This document shows positions 27,833 through 35,638 of a stretch of 64,000 nt of DNA, one piece after another. The notes under the pieces are model-generated. The model was not told where the DNA came from. It searched no databases and saw only the letters and a program-made list of their open reading frames with translations. Both the position numbers and the translations under genes were made by a program. This DNA is from Gemmobacter lanyuensis (GTDB taxonomy: Bacteria > Pseudomonadota > Alphaproteobacteria > Rhodobacterales > Rhodobacteraceae), in the NCBI RefSeq assembly GCF_014652355.1, contig NZ_BMYQ01000002.1, positions 62,001 through 126,000 on the forward strand. Direction: 5' to 3'. The stretch's first letter is position 1. Each line of letters starts with the position of its first letter.

Positions 27833-28948
27833 ATGATCATCGGTGTGGTCGGTCTGGGGATGATGGGGCTTGGCATCGCGCAGGTCTATGCGCAGGCCGG
27901 GCATGAGGTGCGTGTGACCGACGCCCTGCCCGCCGCGCGCGAAAGCGCTCTGTCCCGGCTGGCTGCGGCGCTGGACCCCCGCGTGGCGAAGGGCGCGATG
28001 ACCGCGGCCGACCGCGATGCCCTGCTCGCGCGGGTGCAGGTGGTGGAGGATCTGGCAGGGCTTGCCCCCGCCGATCTGGTGATCGAGGCGGTGGTCGAAA
28101 AGATCGACGTGAAACAGGCGCTGCTGGCCGAATTGGAAACCGTTCTGGCGCCGGAGGCGGTGCTGGCGACCAATACGTCCTCGCTGTCGGTCGGGGCCAT
28201 CGCGCGGGGGCTGACCCGGCCCAATCGCCTGCTGGGGCTGCATTTCTTCAACCCCGCCCCGGTGATGAAGCTGGTCGAACTGATCGGCCATGACGGCACA
28301 GACCTTTCGGCGCTGACCCGCGCGCGGGATCTGACCGAGGCAGCCGGGAAGACGGTGATCGCCTGTCTCGACAGCCCCGGCTTCATCGTCAACCGCTGCG
28401 CCCGGCCGTTTTACGGTGAGGCGCTGGCCCTGTTGGAGGAAGGCCATGACCCTGCCGCCATTGACGCGGCAATGCAGGCGGCAGGCTATCGGCTGGGGCC
28501 GTTCGGGCTGATTGATCTGGTTGGCGCGGATATCAATCTGGCCGCCACCGAAAGCCTTGCGGCCGCGATGGGGGGCCATCCGCGCTATCACGTCTTTGCC
28601 GCGCTGCGGGATCAGGTCGCCTCGGGCGCGCTGGGGCGCAAGGCCGGGCGCGGCTTCGTGACGCCCCCCACCCCGGTTGCGCCGCCGCCCGAGGCCGCGC
28701 AGATCGTGGAACGGATCGAGGCGGCCCTGATCAATGAGGCCGCCTGGCTGGTGTCGGAAGGTGGCGTCTCGCGGCGGGGGGTCGATACGGCGCTGAAGCT
28801 TGGCCTCAATTTCCCGCGCGGCCCGTTCGAAATGCTGGAACGGGACGGCCCCGCCACACTGCGCGCAAGGCTGGCGGCGCTGGCCGCAGCCGCACCCGCG
28901 CATCTGCAGGGGCGCTATGCCCCCGCGCCCGGATTGGAGGCGATGTGA
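27833..28948 (+). CDS. 3-hydroxyacyl-CoA dehydrogenase
   Basis: The 371-residue NAD enzyme has the cofactor loop GVVGLGMMGLGIAQVYAQAG, the catalytic-histidine segment LLGLHFFNPAPVMKLVEL and GFIVNRCARPFYGEAL. Usual single-unit enzymes are about 280-320 residues; the PaaH/PaaC type of phenylacetate degradation is about 500 with a second C-terminal domain. This one has a shortened second domain (RRGVDTALKLGLNFPRGPFE). ATG at 27833 has GGAGGGG five bases upstream. It is coupled to a thiolase and divergent from the anthraniloyl-CoA operon, so it should serve its lower beta-oxidation steps. Confidence 0.88.
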   Translation: MIIGVVGLGMMGLGIAQVYAQAGHEVRVTDALPAARESALSRLAAALDPRVAKGAMTAADRDALLARVQVVEDLAGLAPADLVIEAVVEKIDVKQALLAELETVLAPEAVLATNTSSLSVGAIARGLTRPNRLLGLHFFNPAPVMKLVELIGHDGTDLSALTRARDLTEAAGKTVIACLDSPGFIVNRCARPFYGEALALLEEGHDPAAIDAAMQAAGYRLGPFGLIDLVGADINLAATESLAAAMGGHPRYHVFAALRDQVASGALGRKAGRGFVTPPTPVAPPPEAAQIVERIEAALINEAAWLVSEGGVSRRGVDTALKLGLNFPRGPFEMLERDGPATLRARLAALAAAAPAHLQGRYAPAPGLEAM

Positions 28949-30123
28949 TGACCGAGGTTTTCCTGTGTTCCCCGCGCCGCACCGCCATCGGGCGGCACGG
29001 CGGCGCGCTGGCGATGATGCGCCCCGACGATATGGCGGCGTATGTGATTGACGGCTTGCTGGACCTGCACCCCGATCTGATCCCGGATGAGGTGATCCTC
29101 GGCTGCGCCAATCAGGCGGGCGAGGATAACCGCAATGTCGCGCGCATGGCGGTGCTGCTGTCGCGTCTGCCGGACAGCGTGCCGGGGCTGACGGTGAACC
29201 GGCTCTGCGCCTCGGGGCTGGATGCGGTGATCGCGGGCGCGCGGGCGGTGCGTGATGGCGCCGATCTGGTGATTGCGGGCGGGGTGGAAAGCATGTCGCG
29301 CGCGCCCTTCGTGATGGGCAAGGCCGAAACCGCCTTTTCCCGTCAGGCGGAAATCCATGACACCACCATCGGCTGGCGCTTCGTGAATGACCGGATCGCC
29401 CGCGCCTATGGCTGTGAATCGATGCCCGAAACCGCCGAGAATGTGGCAGCCGCCCATGGCATTTCCCGCGCCGATCAGGATGCCTATGCCCTGTGGTCGC
29501 AACAGCGCTATGACGCCGATTGGCATGCGCCCGATATCCTGCCGGTAACGCTACAGGGCCGCAAGGGCGCGACGGTGGTGGACCGCGACGAACACCCGCG
29601 CCCGACGACGGCGGAAAAGCTGGCCACCCTGCCCACACCTTTCCGCGTGGGCGGGACGGTGACGGCGGGCAATGCCTCGGGCGTGAATGACGGTGCGGCA
29701 GCGCTGATCCTCGCCTCGGCCGCCGGGGTGGCACGTCATGGCCTGCAGCCGCTGGCGCGGATTGGGGCGGCGGCCTCGGCCGGGGTGGCGCCGGGTCTGA
29801 TGGGCATCGGCCCGGTCGCTGCAGTGGAACGGCTGGTGGCACGGGGCGCCCGCCCCCCCGCCGAACAGGACATCATCGAGCTGAATGAGGCCTTCGCGGC
29901 GCAAGTTCTGGCCTGCACGCGCAACTGGGGGCTGGCGGATGACGACCCGCGCGTGAACGCCAAGGGTGGTGGCATCAGCATGGGTCACCCGCTGGGCATG
30001 TCAGGCGCGCGGATCGCGGGGGCGGCGGCGCGGCGGCTTGCGGAAAGCGGCGGCGCCTCGGCGCTGGTCACGCTCTGCGTGGGTGTGGGCCAAGGCGTCG
30101 CGTTGGAGCTTTTGCGCCCCTGA
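28948..30123 (+). CDS. Acyl-CoA thiolase, beta-ketoadipyl-CoA thiolase type
   Basis: The 391-residue thiolase has the acyl-accepting cysteine in VNRLCASGLDAVIAGAR, the histidine in GGGISMGHPLGMSGAR and the second cysteine in LVTLCVGVGQGVALELL. It cleaves a 3-oxoacyl-CoA with CoA, the last step towards acetyl-CoA. Sequence most resembles PcaF/PaaJ proteins of aromatic degradation. GTG at 28945 and ATG at 28948 are both possible; the ATG overlaps the previous stop and has GGAGG seven bases upstream. Its stop abuts that of the convergent AraC gene in TGATCA. Confidence 0.9.
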   Translation: MTEVFLCSPRRTAIGRHGGALAMMRPDDMAAYVIDGLLDLHPDLIPDEVILGCANQAGEDNRNVARMAVLLSRLPDSVPGLTVNRLCASGLDAVIAGARAVRDGADLVIAGGVESMSRAPFVMGKAETAFSRQAEIHDTTIGWRFVNDRIARAYGCESMPETAENVAAAHGISRADQDAYALWSQQRYDADWHAPDILPVTLQGRKGATVVDRDEHPRPTTAEKLATLPTPFRVGGTVTAGNASGVNDGAAALILASAAGVARHGLQPLARIGAAASAGVAPGLMGIGPVAAVERLVARGARPPAEQDIIELNEAFAAQVLACTRNWGLADDDPRVNAKGGGISMGHPLGMSGARIAGAAARRLAESGGASALVTLCVGVGQGVALELLRP

Positions 30124-31125
30124 TCACCCGCCCTGCGCCGCGCGCAGCGTATCGCGCGGGCTAAGCCCATAGCGCGCGCGGTAGAGTTCGGAAAAGCGGC
30201 CGAAATGGGTGAAGCCCCAGCGCAGCGCCACCTGCGTGACGGTGACACCCGGCGCCGCAGTCAGCAGATCGGCATGGGCGCGCGCAAGACGCACCTCGCG
30301 CCAGAAACCCAGCGGCGTGGTGCCGCGATGCTGGCGGAAGGCCAGCTGCAAGCCGCGCGGCGAAATGCCCGCAGCCTCGGCCACGTCCTCCAGCGTGATG
30401 GGCTGGTCAAGATGCGCCTCGATATAGGATTCCGCCAGACGCAGATGCCGGGGCCGCGGGGCCGCCCGCCGCCGCCCCAGCGCGGCCATATGGTCATGCG
30501 CCGCCGCATCCAGCAGCCCCGACAGGACGGTCTTCTCGATCTGCCCCGCCATCAGCCCCGCCGCAGGGGCGGCAACAGGTGATTGCCCGGCATCCGCCTC
30601 GGCAACCAGCCACAGCACCAGCCGCCGCAGCGCCGCCCCCGGCCCGGCGGTCAGGTCCAGGGGCCCATCAAAGGTCAGTGGCCGGTCGGACGGCCCGCCC
30701 AGATGCGCGGCCAGATGCGCCTGCATGGCGGCACGGCTGATCTGCACCAGAATCTGCCGCGTGCCTTCCTCCCACTCCATCACCGTGGGCAGATGCGGGT
30801 TCAGGATCGCCGCGCGGTCCGGGGTGGACAGATAGCCCTGCGCGCCATTGCGGATCGAGGCGCCCCCGGCCAGCGGGATTTGCAGCAGGTAAAAGGCGCC
30901 CAGCTCCCCCGGCATGATCCGCGTGCGCGCGCCGTATTCGATATAGTTCAGCGACAGCCCCTGCCCCGCCAGATGGTGATGCCGCGCGGCAAAGGCCCCC
31001 CCGCCCGAGGTATCAAGCCGGTGGGGGCAGAACACCTCGGCCACGCGCGCCCGTGCCTCATCCAGATCCGAGGATCGGAACAGCACATGCCCCTGAAGGG
31101 GAAGCGGCGTCAGCGATGCGGTCAT
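30124..31125 (-). CDS. AraC family transcriptional regulator
   Basis: The 333-residue protein has an N-terminal ligand-binding domain and a C-terminal double helix-turn-helix (ITLEDVAEAAGISPRGLQLA, then VTQVALRWGFTHFGRFSELY). Proteins of this layout activate aromatic degradation operons on sensing the aromatic acid. It is divergent from the SDR-indole monooxygenase operon, with a 170-base gap containing paired CGGATAG direct repeats, so activation of that operon is the best guess. Confidence 0.88.
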   Translation of the reverse strand: MTASLTPLPLQGHVLFRSSDLDEARARVAEVFCPHRLDTSGGGAFAARHHHLAGQGLSLNYIEYGARTRIMPGELGAFYLLQIPLAGGASIRNGAQGYLSTPDRAAILNPHLPTVMEWEEGTRQILVQISRAAMQAHLAAHLGGPSDRPLTFDGPLDLTAGPGAALRRLVLWLVAEADAGQSPVAAPAAGLMAGQIEKTVLSGLLDAAAHDHMAALGRRRAAPRPRHLRLAESYIEAHLDQPITLEDVAEAAGISPRGLQLAFRQHRGTTPLGFWREVRLARAHADLLTAAPGVTVTQVALRWGFTHFGRFSELYRARYGLSPRDTLRAAQGG

Positions 31126-31208
31126 GCCGGGTTTCCTGAAGATCAGGCCCCAAGGCTAGCACGGCCTGCGGCAATCCGACCCACGCCCCCGCCGATTTTT
31201 TCGTTTTT

Positions 31209-31235
31209 CGGATAGGAGCTGCGCCGCGCGGATAG
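31209..31235. promoter_or_regulatory. Direct repeat, candidate AraC binding site
   Basis: CGGATAG occurs at 31209-31215 and again at 31229-31235, a 20-base period close to two helical turns, 61 to 87 bases before the SDR start. AraC proteins typically bind such same-direction half-sites just upstream of the -35 region. Confidence 0.5.
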
Positions 31236-31295
31236 CTGGTTTCGCAGGCTCAGTCACAATTCCTTCAAATTCAAAGCAAAAACAGGGAGTCTCTC

Positions 31296-32066
31296 ATGGA
31301 AGGGCTGGAGGGCAAGGTTGCCATCATTCCGGGCGGCGCGACGAAAATCGGCCAGGCGATTGTCGCGGCCTTCCGCGCGGCGGGGGTGCGGGTGATGGTG
31401 GCCGATATCGCCGAACCCCCGGCGGGAATCACCGAAGGCGTGGCCTATACGCGCTGCGACCTGCGGGATGATGCGCAGATCGCGGCATTGGTACAGGCCA
31501 CGCGCGACCAGTTCGGCCGGATCGATTTTCTGGTCAATGTGGCGTGTTCCTACCTGGATAATGGCGCGGCCTCGACGCGGGCGGAATGGCTGGAAAGCCT
31601 TGATGTGAACATCGTGGGGTCGGTCATGCTGATGCAGGCCGCGCGGGCCGATCTGGCGAAGACCAAAGGCGCGATCGTGAACTTCGGCTCGATCTCGTCG
31701 CGCGTGGCACAGACGGGGCGCTGGCTCTATCCGGTGTCGAAGGCAGCGATCCTGCAGCTCACACGCAATCAGGCGATGGACCTTGCGCCCGACGGCATCC
31801 GTGTGAACGCCGTCAGCCCCGGCTGGACCTGGTCGAACATCATGGATCAGCTGACCGGCGGCGACCGCGCCAAGACCGATGCCGTGGCCGCCCCCTTCCA
31901 CCTGCTGGGCCGCGTGGGCGACCCCGAAGAGGTAGCGCAGGCGGTGCTGTTTCTCTGTTCCGACGCGGCAAGCTTCATCACCGGGACCGATCTGTGCGTG
32001 GACGGCGGCTATACCGCCATGGGCCCCGAACAGGCGGAACCCGCCATTCCGAAACTGATGGCCTGA
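31296..32066 (+). CDS. Short-chain dehydrogenase paired with the indole monooxygenase
   Basis: The 256-residue SDR has a slightly unusual cofactor loop (PGGATKIGQAIVAAF), VNVACS in place of the usual NNAG, and the catalytic Y-P-V-S-K (WLYPVSKAAILQLTRN). It begins the operon with the StyA-type oxygenase and its reductase. In the Acinetobacter iif system an SDR (IifB) oxidises indole 2,3-dihydrodiol to 3-hydroxyoxindole, and this gene occupies the same place; that role is inferred. GGGAG lies a few bases before the ATG. Confidence 0.85.
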   Translation: MEGLEGKVAIIPGGATKIGQAIVAAFRAAGVRVMVADIAEPPAGITEGVAYTRCDLRDDAQIAALVQATRDQFGRIDFLVNVACSYLDNGAASTRAEWLESLDVNIVGSVMLMQAARADLAKTKGAIVNFGSISSRVAQTGRWLYPVSKAAILQLTRNQAMDLAPDGIRVNAVSPGWTWSNIMDQLTGGDRAKTDAVAAPFHLLGRVGDPEEVAQAVLFLCSDAASFITGTDLCVDGGYTAMGPEQAEPAIPKLMA

Positions 32067-32108
32067 CGCCCGATGGCGCGGCCAGACCAAAAAACAGGGA
32101 GAATTGGC

Positions 32109-33341
32109 ATGAGAACCATCACCATCATCGGCGGCGGCCAATCGGGGCTGCAACTGGGCATCGGCCTTTTGCAGGCGGGCCACAAGGTTCGCGTCGTGCA
32201 GAACCGCACGGCCGAGGACATCGCCACCGGCAAGGTCCTGTCCAGCCAGTGCATGTTCCACACCGCCGTGCAGAACGAACGCGATCTGGGCATCGATTTC
32301 TGGAGCGATATCTGTCCCCCGGTTGAGGGCATCAACTTCATGGTCCCGCACCCTGAGGTGCCGGGTGCCAAGGCGATGGATTGGGTCGGGCGACTGGATC
32401 ACAACGCCTATTCGGTGGACCAACGGGTCAAGATCCCGCGCTGGATGGCCGAATTCACCCGGCTGGGCGGCGATCTGGTGATCCATGATGCGGGCATCGC
32501 CGATCTTGAGGATTACGCCGCCAGCGACGATCTGGTCATCATCGCCTCGGGCAAGGGCGAGATCGGGCGGCTCTTCGCCCGCGACGCCGCGAAATCCCCC
32601 TATGAGGCGCCGCAGCGGGCGCTGGCCCTGACCTATGTAAAGGGCATGACCCCGCGCGAAGGCCATTCCGCAGTCTGTTTCAACCTGATCCCCGGCGTGG
32701 GCGAATATTTCGTGTTCCCGGCGCTGACGACCTCGGGTCCCTGCGAGATCATGGTGATGGAAGGCATCCCCGGCGGCCCGATGGATTGCTGGGCCGATGT
32801 AAAGACCCCGGCCGACCATCTGGCGCGGTCAAAGCAGATCGTCGAGACTTACCTCCCTTGGGAAGCCGCGCGCTGCCGCGACATTGAGCTGACCGATGAC
32901 AACGGTATTCTTGCGGGCCGCTTTGCGCCGACGGTGCGCCATCCGGTCGGCGTGCTGCCCTCGGGGCGGAAGGTGCTGGGACTGGGCGATGCGGTCTGCC
33001 TTAATGACCCGATCACCGGGCAGGGGTCGAACAACGCCTCCAAGGCTGCGGCGGTCTATCTGCGGCGCATCCTCGACCACGGTGACCGGCCCTTTGATGC
33101 CGATTGGATGCAGGCCACCTTCGATGCCTATTGGGATTACGCGCAATGGGTGGTGCGCTGGACCAACATGATGCTGCAACCGCCGCCGCCCTTCGTGCTG
33201 GAAATCATGGGCACCGCCTGCGCCACCCCGCGTCTGGCGCAGCGCATGGCCAATGGCTTTGACGACCCGCGCGATTTCTTCCCCTGGTTCGCCGATCCCG
33301 CCGCCGCAGGCGCCTACCTGTCCGAGCTGAAGGCGGCCTGA
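32109..33341 (+). CDS. StyA/IndA-type FAD monooxygenase, probably for indole
   Basis: This 410-residue protein is the oxygenase half of a two-component group E flavin monooxygenase. The FAD motif is IIGGGQSGLQLGIGL, and GLGDAVCLNDPITGQGSNNA is the second flavin-binding block. By hand alignment with Pseudomonas StyA, the residues said to separate indole from styrene enzymes are Ser45, Gln47, Met49, Val72, Ile75 and Ala100, the pattern I recall for indole monooxygenases (S-Q-M-V/I-I-A). It would epoxidise indole using reduced FAD from the next gene. Start at 32109 has GGGAGA upstream; a start 12 codons earlier does not. Confidence 0.85.
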   Translation: MRTITIIGGGQSGLQLGIGLLQAGHKVRVVQNRTAEDIATGKVLSSQCMFHTAVQNERDLGIDFWSDICPPVEGINFMVPHPEVPGAKAMDWVGRLDHNAYSVDQRVKIPRWMAEFTRLGGDLVIHDAGIADLEDYAASDDLVIIASGKGEIGRLFARDAAKSPYEAPQRALALTYVKGMTPREGHSAVCFNLIPGVGEYFVFPALTTSGPCEIMVMEGIPGGPMDCWADVKTPADHLARSKQIVETYLPWEAARCRDIELTDDNGILAGRFAPTVRHPVGVLPSGRKVLGLGDAVCLNDPITGQGSNNASKAAAVYLRRILDHGDRPFDADWMQATFDAYWDYAQWVVRWTNMMLQPPPPFVLEIMGTACATPRLAQRMANGFDDPRDFFPWFADPAAAGAYLSELKAA

Positions 33342-33342
33342 G

Positions 33343-33837
33343 ATGGGCATGGCGATTGATCCGGGCGCCTTTCGCGCAGCCATGGCGCGGTTTCCGGGGG
33401 CGGTGACGATCATCACCGCCCGCCACGGCAGCGAACGGCGCGGCATCACGGCCACGGCGGTCTGTTCCGTCACCGCCGATCCGCCCAGCCTGCTGGTCTG
33501 CGTGAACCGCAAGACCGGCACCTGTGCCGCGATCCACGACAGCGGGCGCTTTGCGGTGAACCTGCTATCTGACCCGGCCGCGCCGCTCGCGCTGCGCTTT
33601 GCCGGGGCGGGCGGCACCACCGGCGAGGACAAGTTCGCCGAGGGTGACTGGCAGGAAGATGGCAGCGGCCTGCCGGTCTTGGCGGGGGCGCTGGTCTCCA
33701 TCTCTTGCACGGTGGCCGAGGTGATGGAGACGGGCAGCCACACCGTCTTTATCGGGCAGATCATCGAAATCCGTCAGGGGGACGGGGCGCCCCTGGTTTA
33801 TGAACAGGCGCGGTTCCACCGCCTGTCCCCATTGTAA
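33343..33837 (+). CDS. Flavin reductase partner of the indole monooxygenase
   Basis: The 164-residue protein is a flavin reductase of the HpaC/StyB fold (FRAAMARFPGAVTIITA, GITATAVCSVTADPPSLLVC and the terminal HTVFIGQIIEIRQG). It reduces FAD with NAD(P)H and hands it to the oxygenase encoded one base upstream. ATG at 33343 or 33349 could start it. A hairpin follows. Confidence 0.9.
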   Translation: MGMAIDPGAFRAAMARFPGAVTIITARHGSERRGITATAVCSVTADPPSLLVCVNRKTGTCAAIHDSGRFAVNLLSDPAAPLALRFAGAGGTTGEDKFAEGDWQEDGSGLPVLAGALVSISCTVAEVMETGSHTVFIGQIIEIRQGDGAPLVYEQARFHRLSPL

Positions 33838-33843
33838 CGGGCG

Positions 33844-33859
33844 GGGCGCCCCGGCGCCC
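33844..33859. terminator. GC-rich hairpin between convergent genes
   Basis: GGGCGCC (33844-33850) and GGCGCCC (33853-33859) form a tight hairpin in the 28 bases between the flavin reductase and the convergent regulator. There is no T-run, so it may only slow polymerase or may block read-through from both sides. Confidence 0.45.
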
Positions 33860-33865
33860 TCCCCC

Positions 33866-34432
33866 TCAGCTACGCCGGTGCGTCGCGGCCTGCCGGGCGA
33901 TTTCCTCATAGATCCCAGTCAGCACATTCAGGGTGCGGGTGGCCTCGGTCAGGCGTTCGGCAAAGCCGGGCAGGTTTTCGATGGCGGCAATCAGCAGCCG
34001 CCGCCGCAGGGCACCGTAATCCTCGGTCACGCGGCGGCCCTCGTCGGTCACCTCATAGGTGACGCCCGACCGCCCTGCACCCTTGCGCTCGACCAGACCC
34101 GCCGCAAGCAGCTTGCGGAGCGAATACTGGATATTCGGCACATCATCCCGATTCATCAGCCGCGCCAGATCCTTCAGCGTCTTGGGCCGTTCATTCATGC
34201 GGATGATGTGCAGCATGGCGTTTTCCGGCCCTGTGGCGGCCAGGTCGCAGACCGAGGACAGGCATTCCGTCTGCCAGCGCCCGAATCCCTCGAAGGTCCG
34301 CATCAGGGCAAATTCCGTCTCGGTCATGTCGACCTCGACCGGACTTTGCGCCAGATGCCAGCGCCAGTCGATCCCCCGACCCGGGGGGGGCGGGCTGTCA
34401 TCATTTTGAATTTGAAGCTTCTTTTCCGTCAT
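33866..34432 (-). CDS. MarR-like winged-helix regulator
   Basis: The 188-residue protein has a basic, glutamine-rich N-terminus, then a winged helix: PKTLKDLARLMNRDDVPNIQ, YSLRKLLAAGLVERKGAGRS and VTDEGRRVTEDY. It is divergent from the RutA-like monooxygenase gene and convergent with the indole monooxygenase operon, so it probably controls the former. ATG at 34432 has a GGGGGAG site. Its first codons contain, on the minus strand, the 13-base sequence CTTCAAATTCAAA also found before the SDR at 31296. Confidence 0.8.
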   Translation of the reverse strand: MTEKKLQIQNDDSPPPPGRGIDWRWHLAQSPVEVDMTETEFALMRTFEGFGRWQTECLSSVCDLAATGPENAMLHIIRMNERPKTLKDLARLMNRDDVPNIQYSLRKLLAAGLVERKGAGRSGVTYEVTDEGRRVTEDYGALRRRLLIAAIENLPGFAERLTEATRTLNVLTGIYEEIARQAATHRRS

Positions 34433-34476
34433 GTTTCTCCCCCGCATCGCCGGGCAGCCTGACCCGGACGAAGGTG

Positions 34477-34504
34477 TTGACGCAATGTGATTTTACGATA
34501 GACT
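34477..34504 (+). promoter_or_regulatory. Possible promoter for the RutA-like operon
   Basis: TTGACG (34477-34482) and TAGACT (34499-34504) are 16 bases apart, 43 bases before the monooxygenase start, in the most AT-rich part of the divergent gap. Confidence 0.4.
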
Positions 34505-34546
34505 TTCAAACATAAAATAAAACCAAAACTCCAACAGGGAACCAGA

Positions 34547-35638
34547 ATGACCCAACACCCGATGCTCTCGGGCGATCGTTTTCGCCTTGGCACTTTTTCG
34601 ACGAACTGCTCGTCGGGGATGACCCCGACGAAGATTCCCGGCCGCTGGAATAACAGCTGGGACAACAATCTCAAACTGGCGCAAATGCTGGATGAGGCCG
34701 GGATCGACTTCATGCTGCCGATTGCCCGCTGGATCGGCTATGGCGGCGAAACCGATTTTCACGGCGGCGTTCTGGAAACCATGACCTGGGCCGCCGGTCT
34801 GCTGGCCGCTACCAAGAACATCGCGGTCTTCGCCACCATCCACACGGCAGCCAATCACCCGGTCGTCGTGGCCAAGCAGATTGCCACCATCGACCAGATC
34901 GGCCATGGCCGCGCCGGGCTGAACATCGTGGCAGGCTGGAACAAGCCGGAATACGAGGCCCTGGGCCTGAGCCTGCCGGACGATCACGAAACCCGCTATG
35001 CCTATGCCCAGGAATGGTTCGATCTGATCCGCAAGCTTTGGACCTCGGACGAGCATTTCGATTGGGACGGCACCTATTTCAAGGCCAAGCGCGTGAAGGG
35101 TGATCCCAAGCCGCTGCGCGGGGGCGTGCCGATCCTGAATGCCGCAGGCAGCCCGCAGGGCCGCGAATTCGCAACTGACAATGCGAATTTCCTGTTCACC
35201 CCGGCCATTGATCTGGAACGGTCGAAAACCGAAATCGCGGATCTGAAGGCGCAGGCCAAGGCCAAGGGGCGCGATGTCAACGTACTGACCTTCAGCCATG
35301 TCATCTGCCGCCCGACCGAAGCCGAGGCGCAGGAATTCGCCAAATACACCGCCGTGGATAATTGCGATGCCGAGGCGGTGGACAATCTGGTGCGCCTGCA
35401 ATTCGCCCATGCCCACAGCTTCCCGCATGATCTGCTGGCGCAGATCAAGCATCTGTTCGCGCTGGGTCACGGGGGCTTCCCGCTGATTGGCACGCCGGAT
35501 CAGGTGGCGGAGGGCATCCTCAAGCTGCATGCCGCGGGCTTTGCGGGGACGACGCTGTCCTTCGTCGATTATGTCGAGGAATTCCCCTACTTCCGCGACA
35601 CCGTGCTGCCCAAGCTGGCGGCGGCAGGCATCCGCTGA
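34547..35638 (+). CDS. RutA-like flavin-dependent monooxygenase (luciferase family)
   Basis: The 363-residue protein belongs to the bacterial luciferase-like fold and resembles pyrimidine oxygenase RutA and dimethylsulfone monooxygenase SfnG (LGTFSTNCSSGMTPTKIPGR, TIHTAANHPVVVAKQIATID, GRAGLNIVAGWNKPEYEALG). RutA opens the uracil ring by oxidising a cyclic amide carbon through a flavin peroxide. Next to an indole oxidation operon that lacks an IifA-like ring opener, this enzyme may open an oxindole-type lactam to give anthranilate. That role is inference; other substrates are possible. It overlaps its own flavin reductase by one base. Confidence 0.85.
   Translation: MTQHPMLSGDRFRLGTFSTNCSSGMTPTKIPGRWNNSWDNNLKLAQMLDEAGIDFMLPIARWIGYGGETDFHGGVLETMTWAAGLLAATKNIAVFATIHTAANHPVVVAKQIATIDQIGHGRAGLNIVAGWNKPEYEALGLSLPDDHETRYAYAQEWFDLIRKLWTSDEHFDWDGTYFKAKRVKGDPKPLRGGVPILNAAGSPQGREFATDNANFLFTPAIDLERSKTEIADLKAQAKAKGRDVNVLTFSHVICRPTEAEAQEFAKYTAVDNCDAEAVDNLVRLQFAHAHSFPHDLLAQIKHLFALGHGGFPLIGTPDQVAEGILKLHAAGFAGTTLSFVDYVEEFPYFRDTVLPKLAAAGIR

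Noticed and set aside
27650-29842. Minus-strand open frame of about 730 codons
   Set aside because: Antisense to hydroxyacyl-CoA dehydrogenase and thiolase, both with intact motifs; composition is not protein-like.
31209-31235. Start of a CRISPR-like repeat series
   Set aside because: Only two seven-base copies; better explained as an AraC-type operator.
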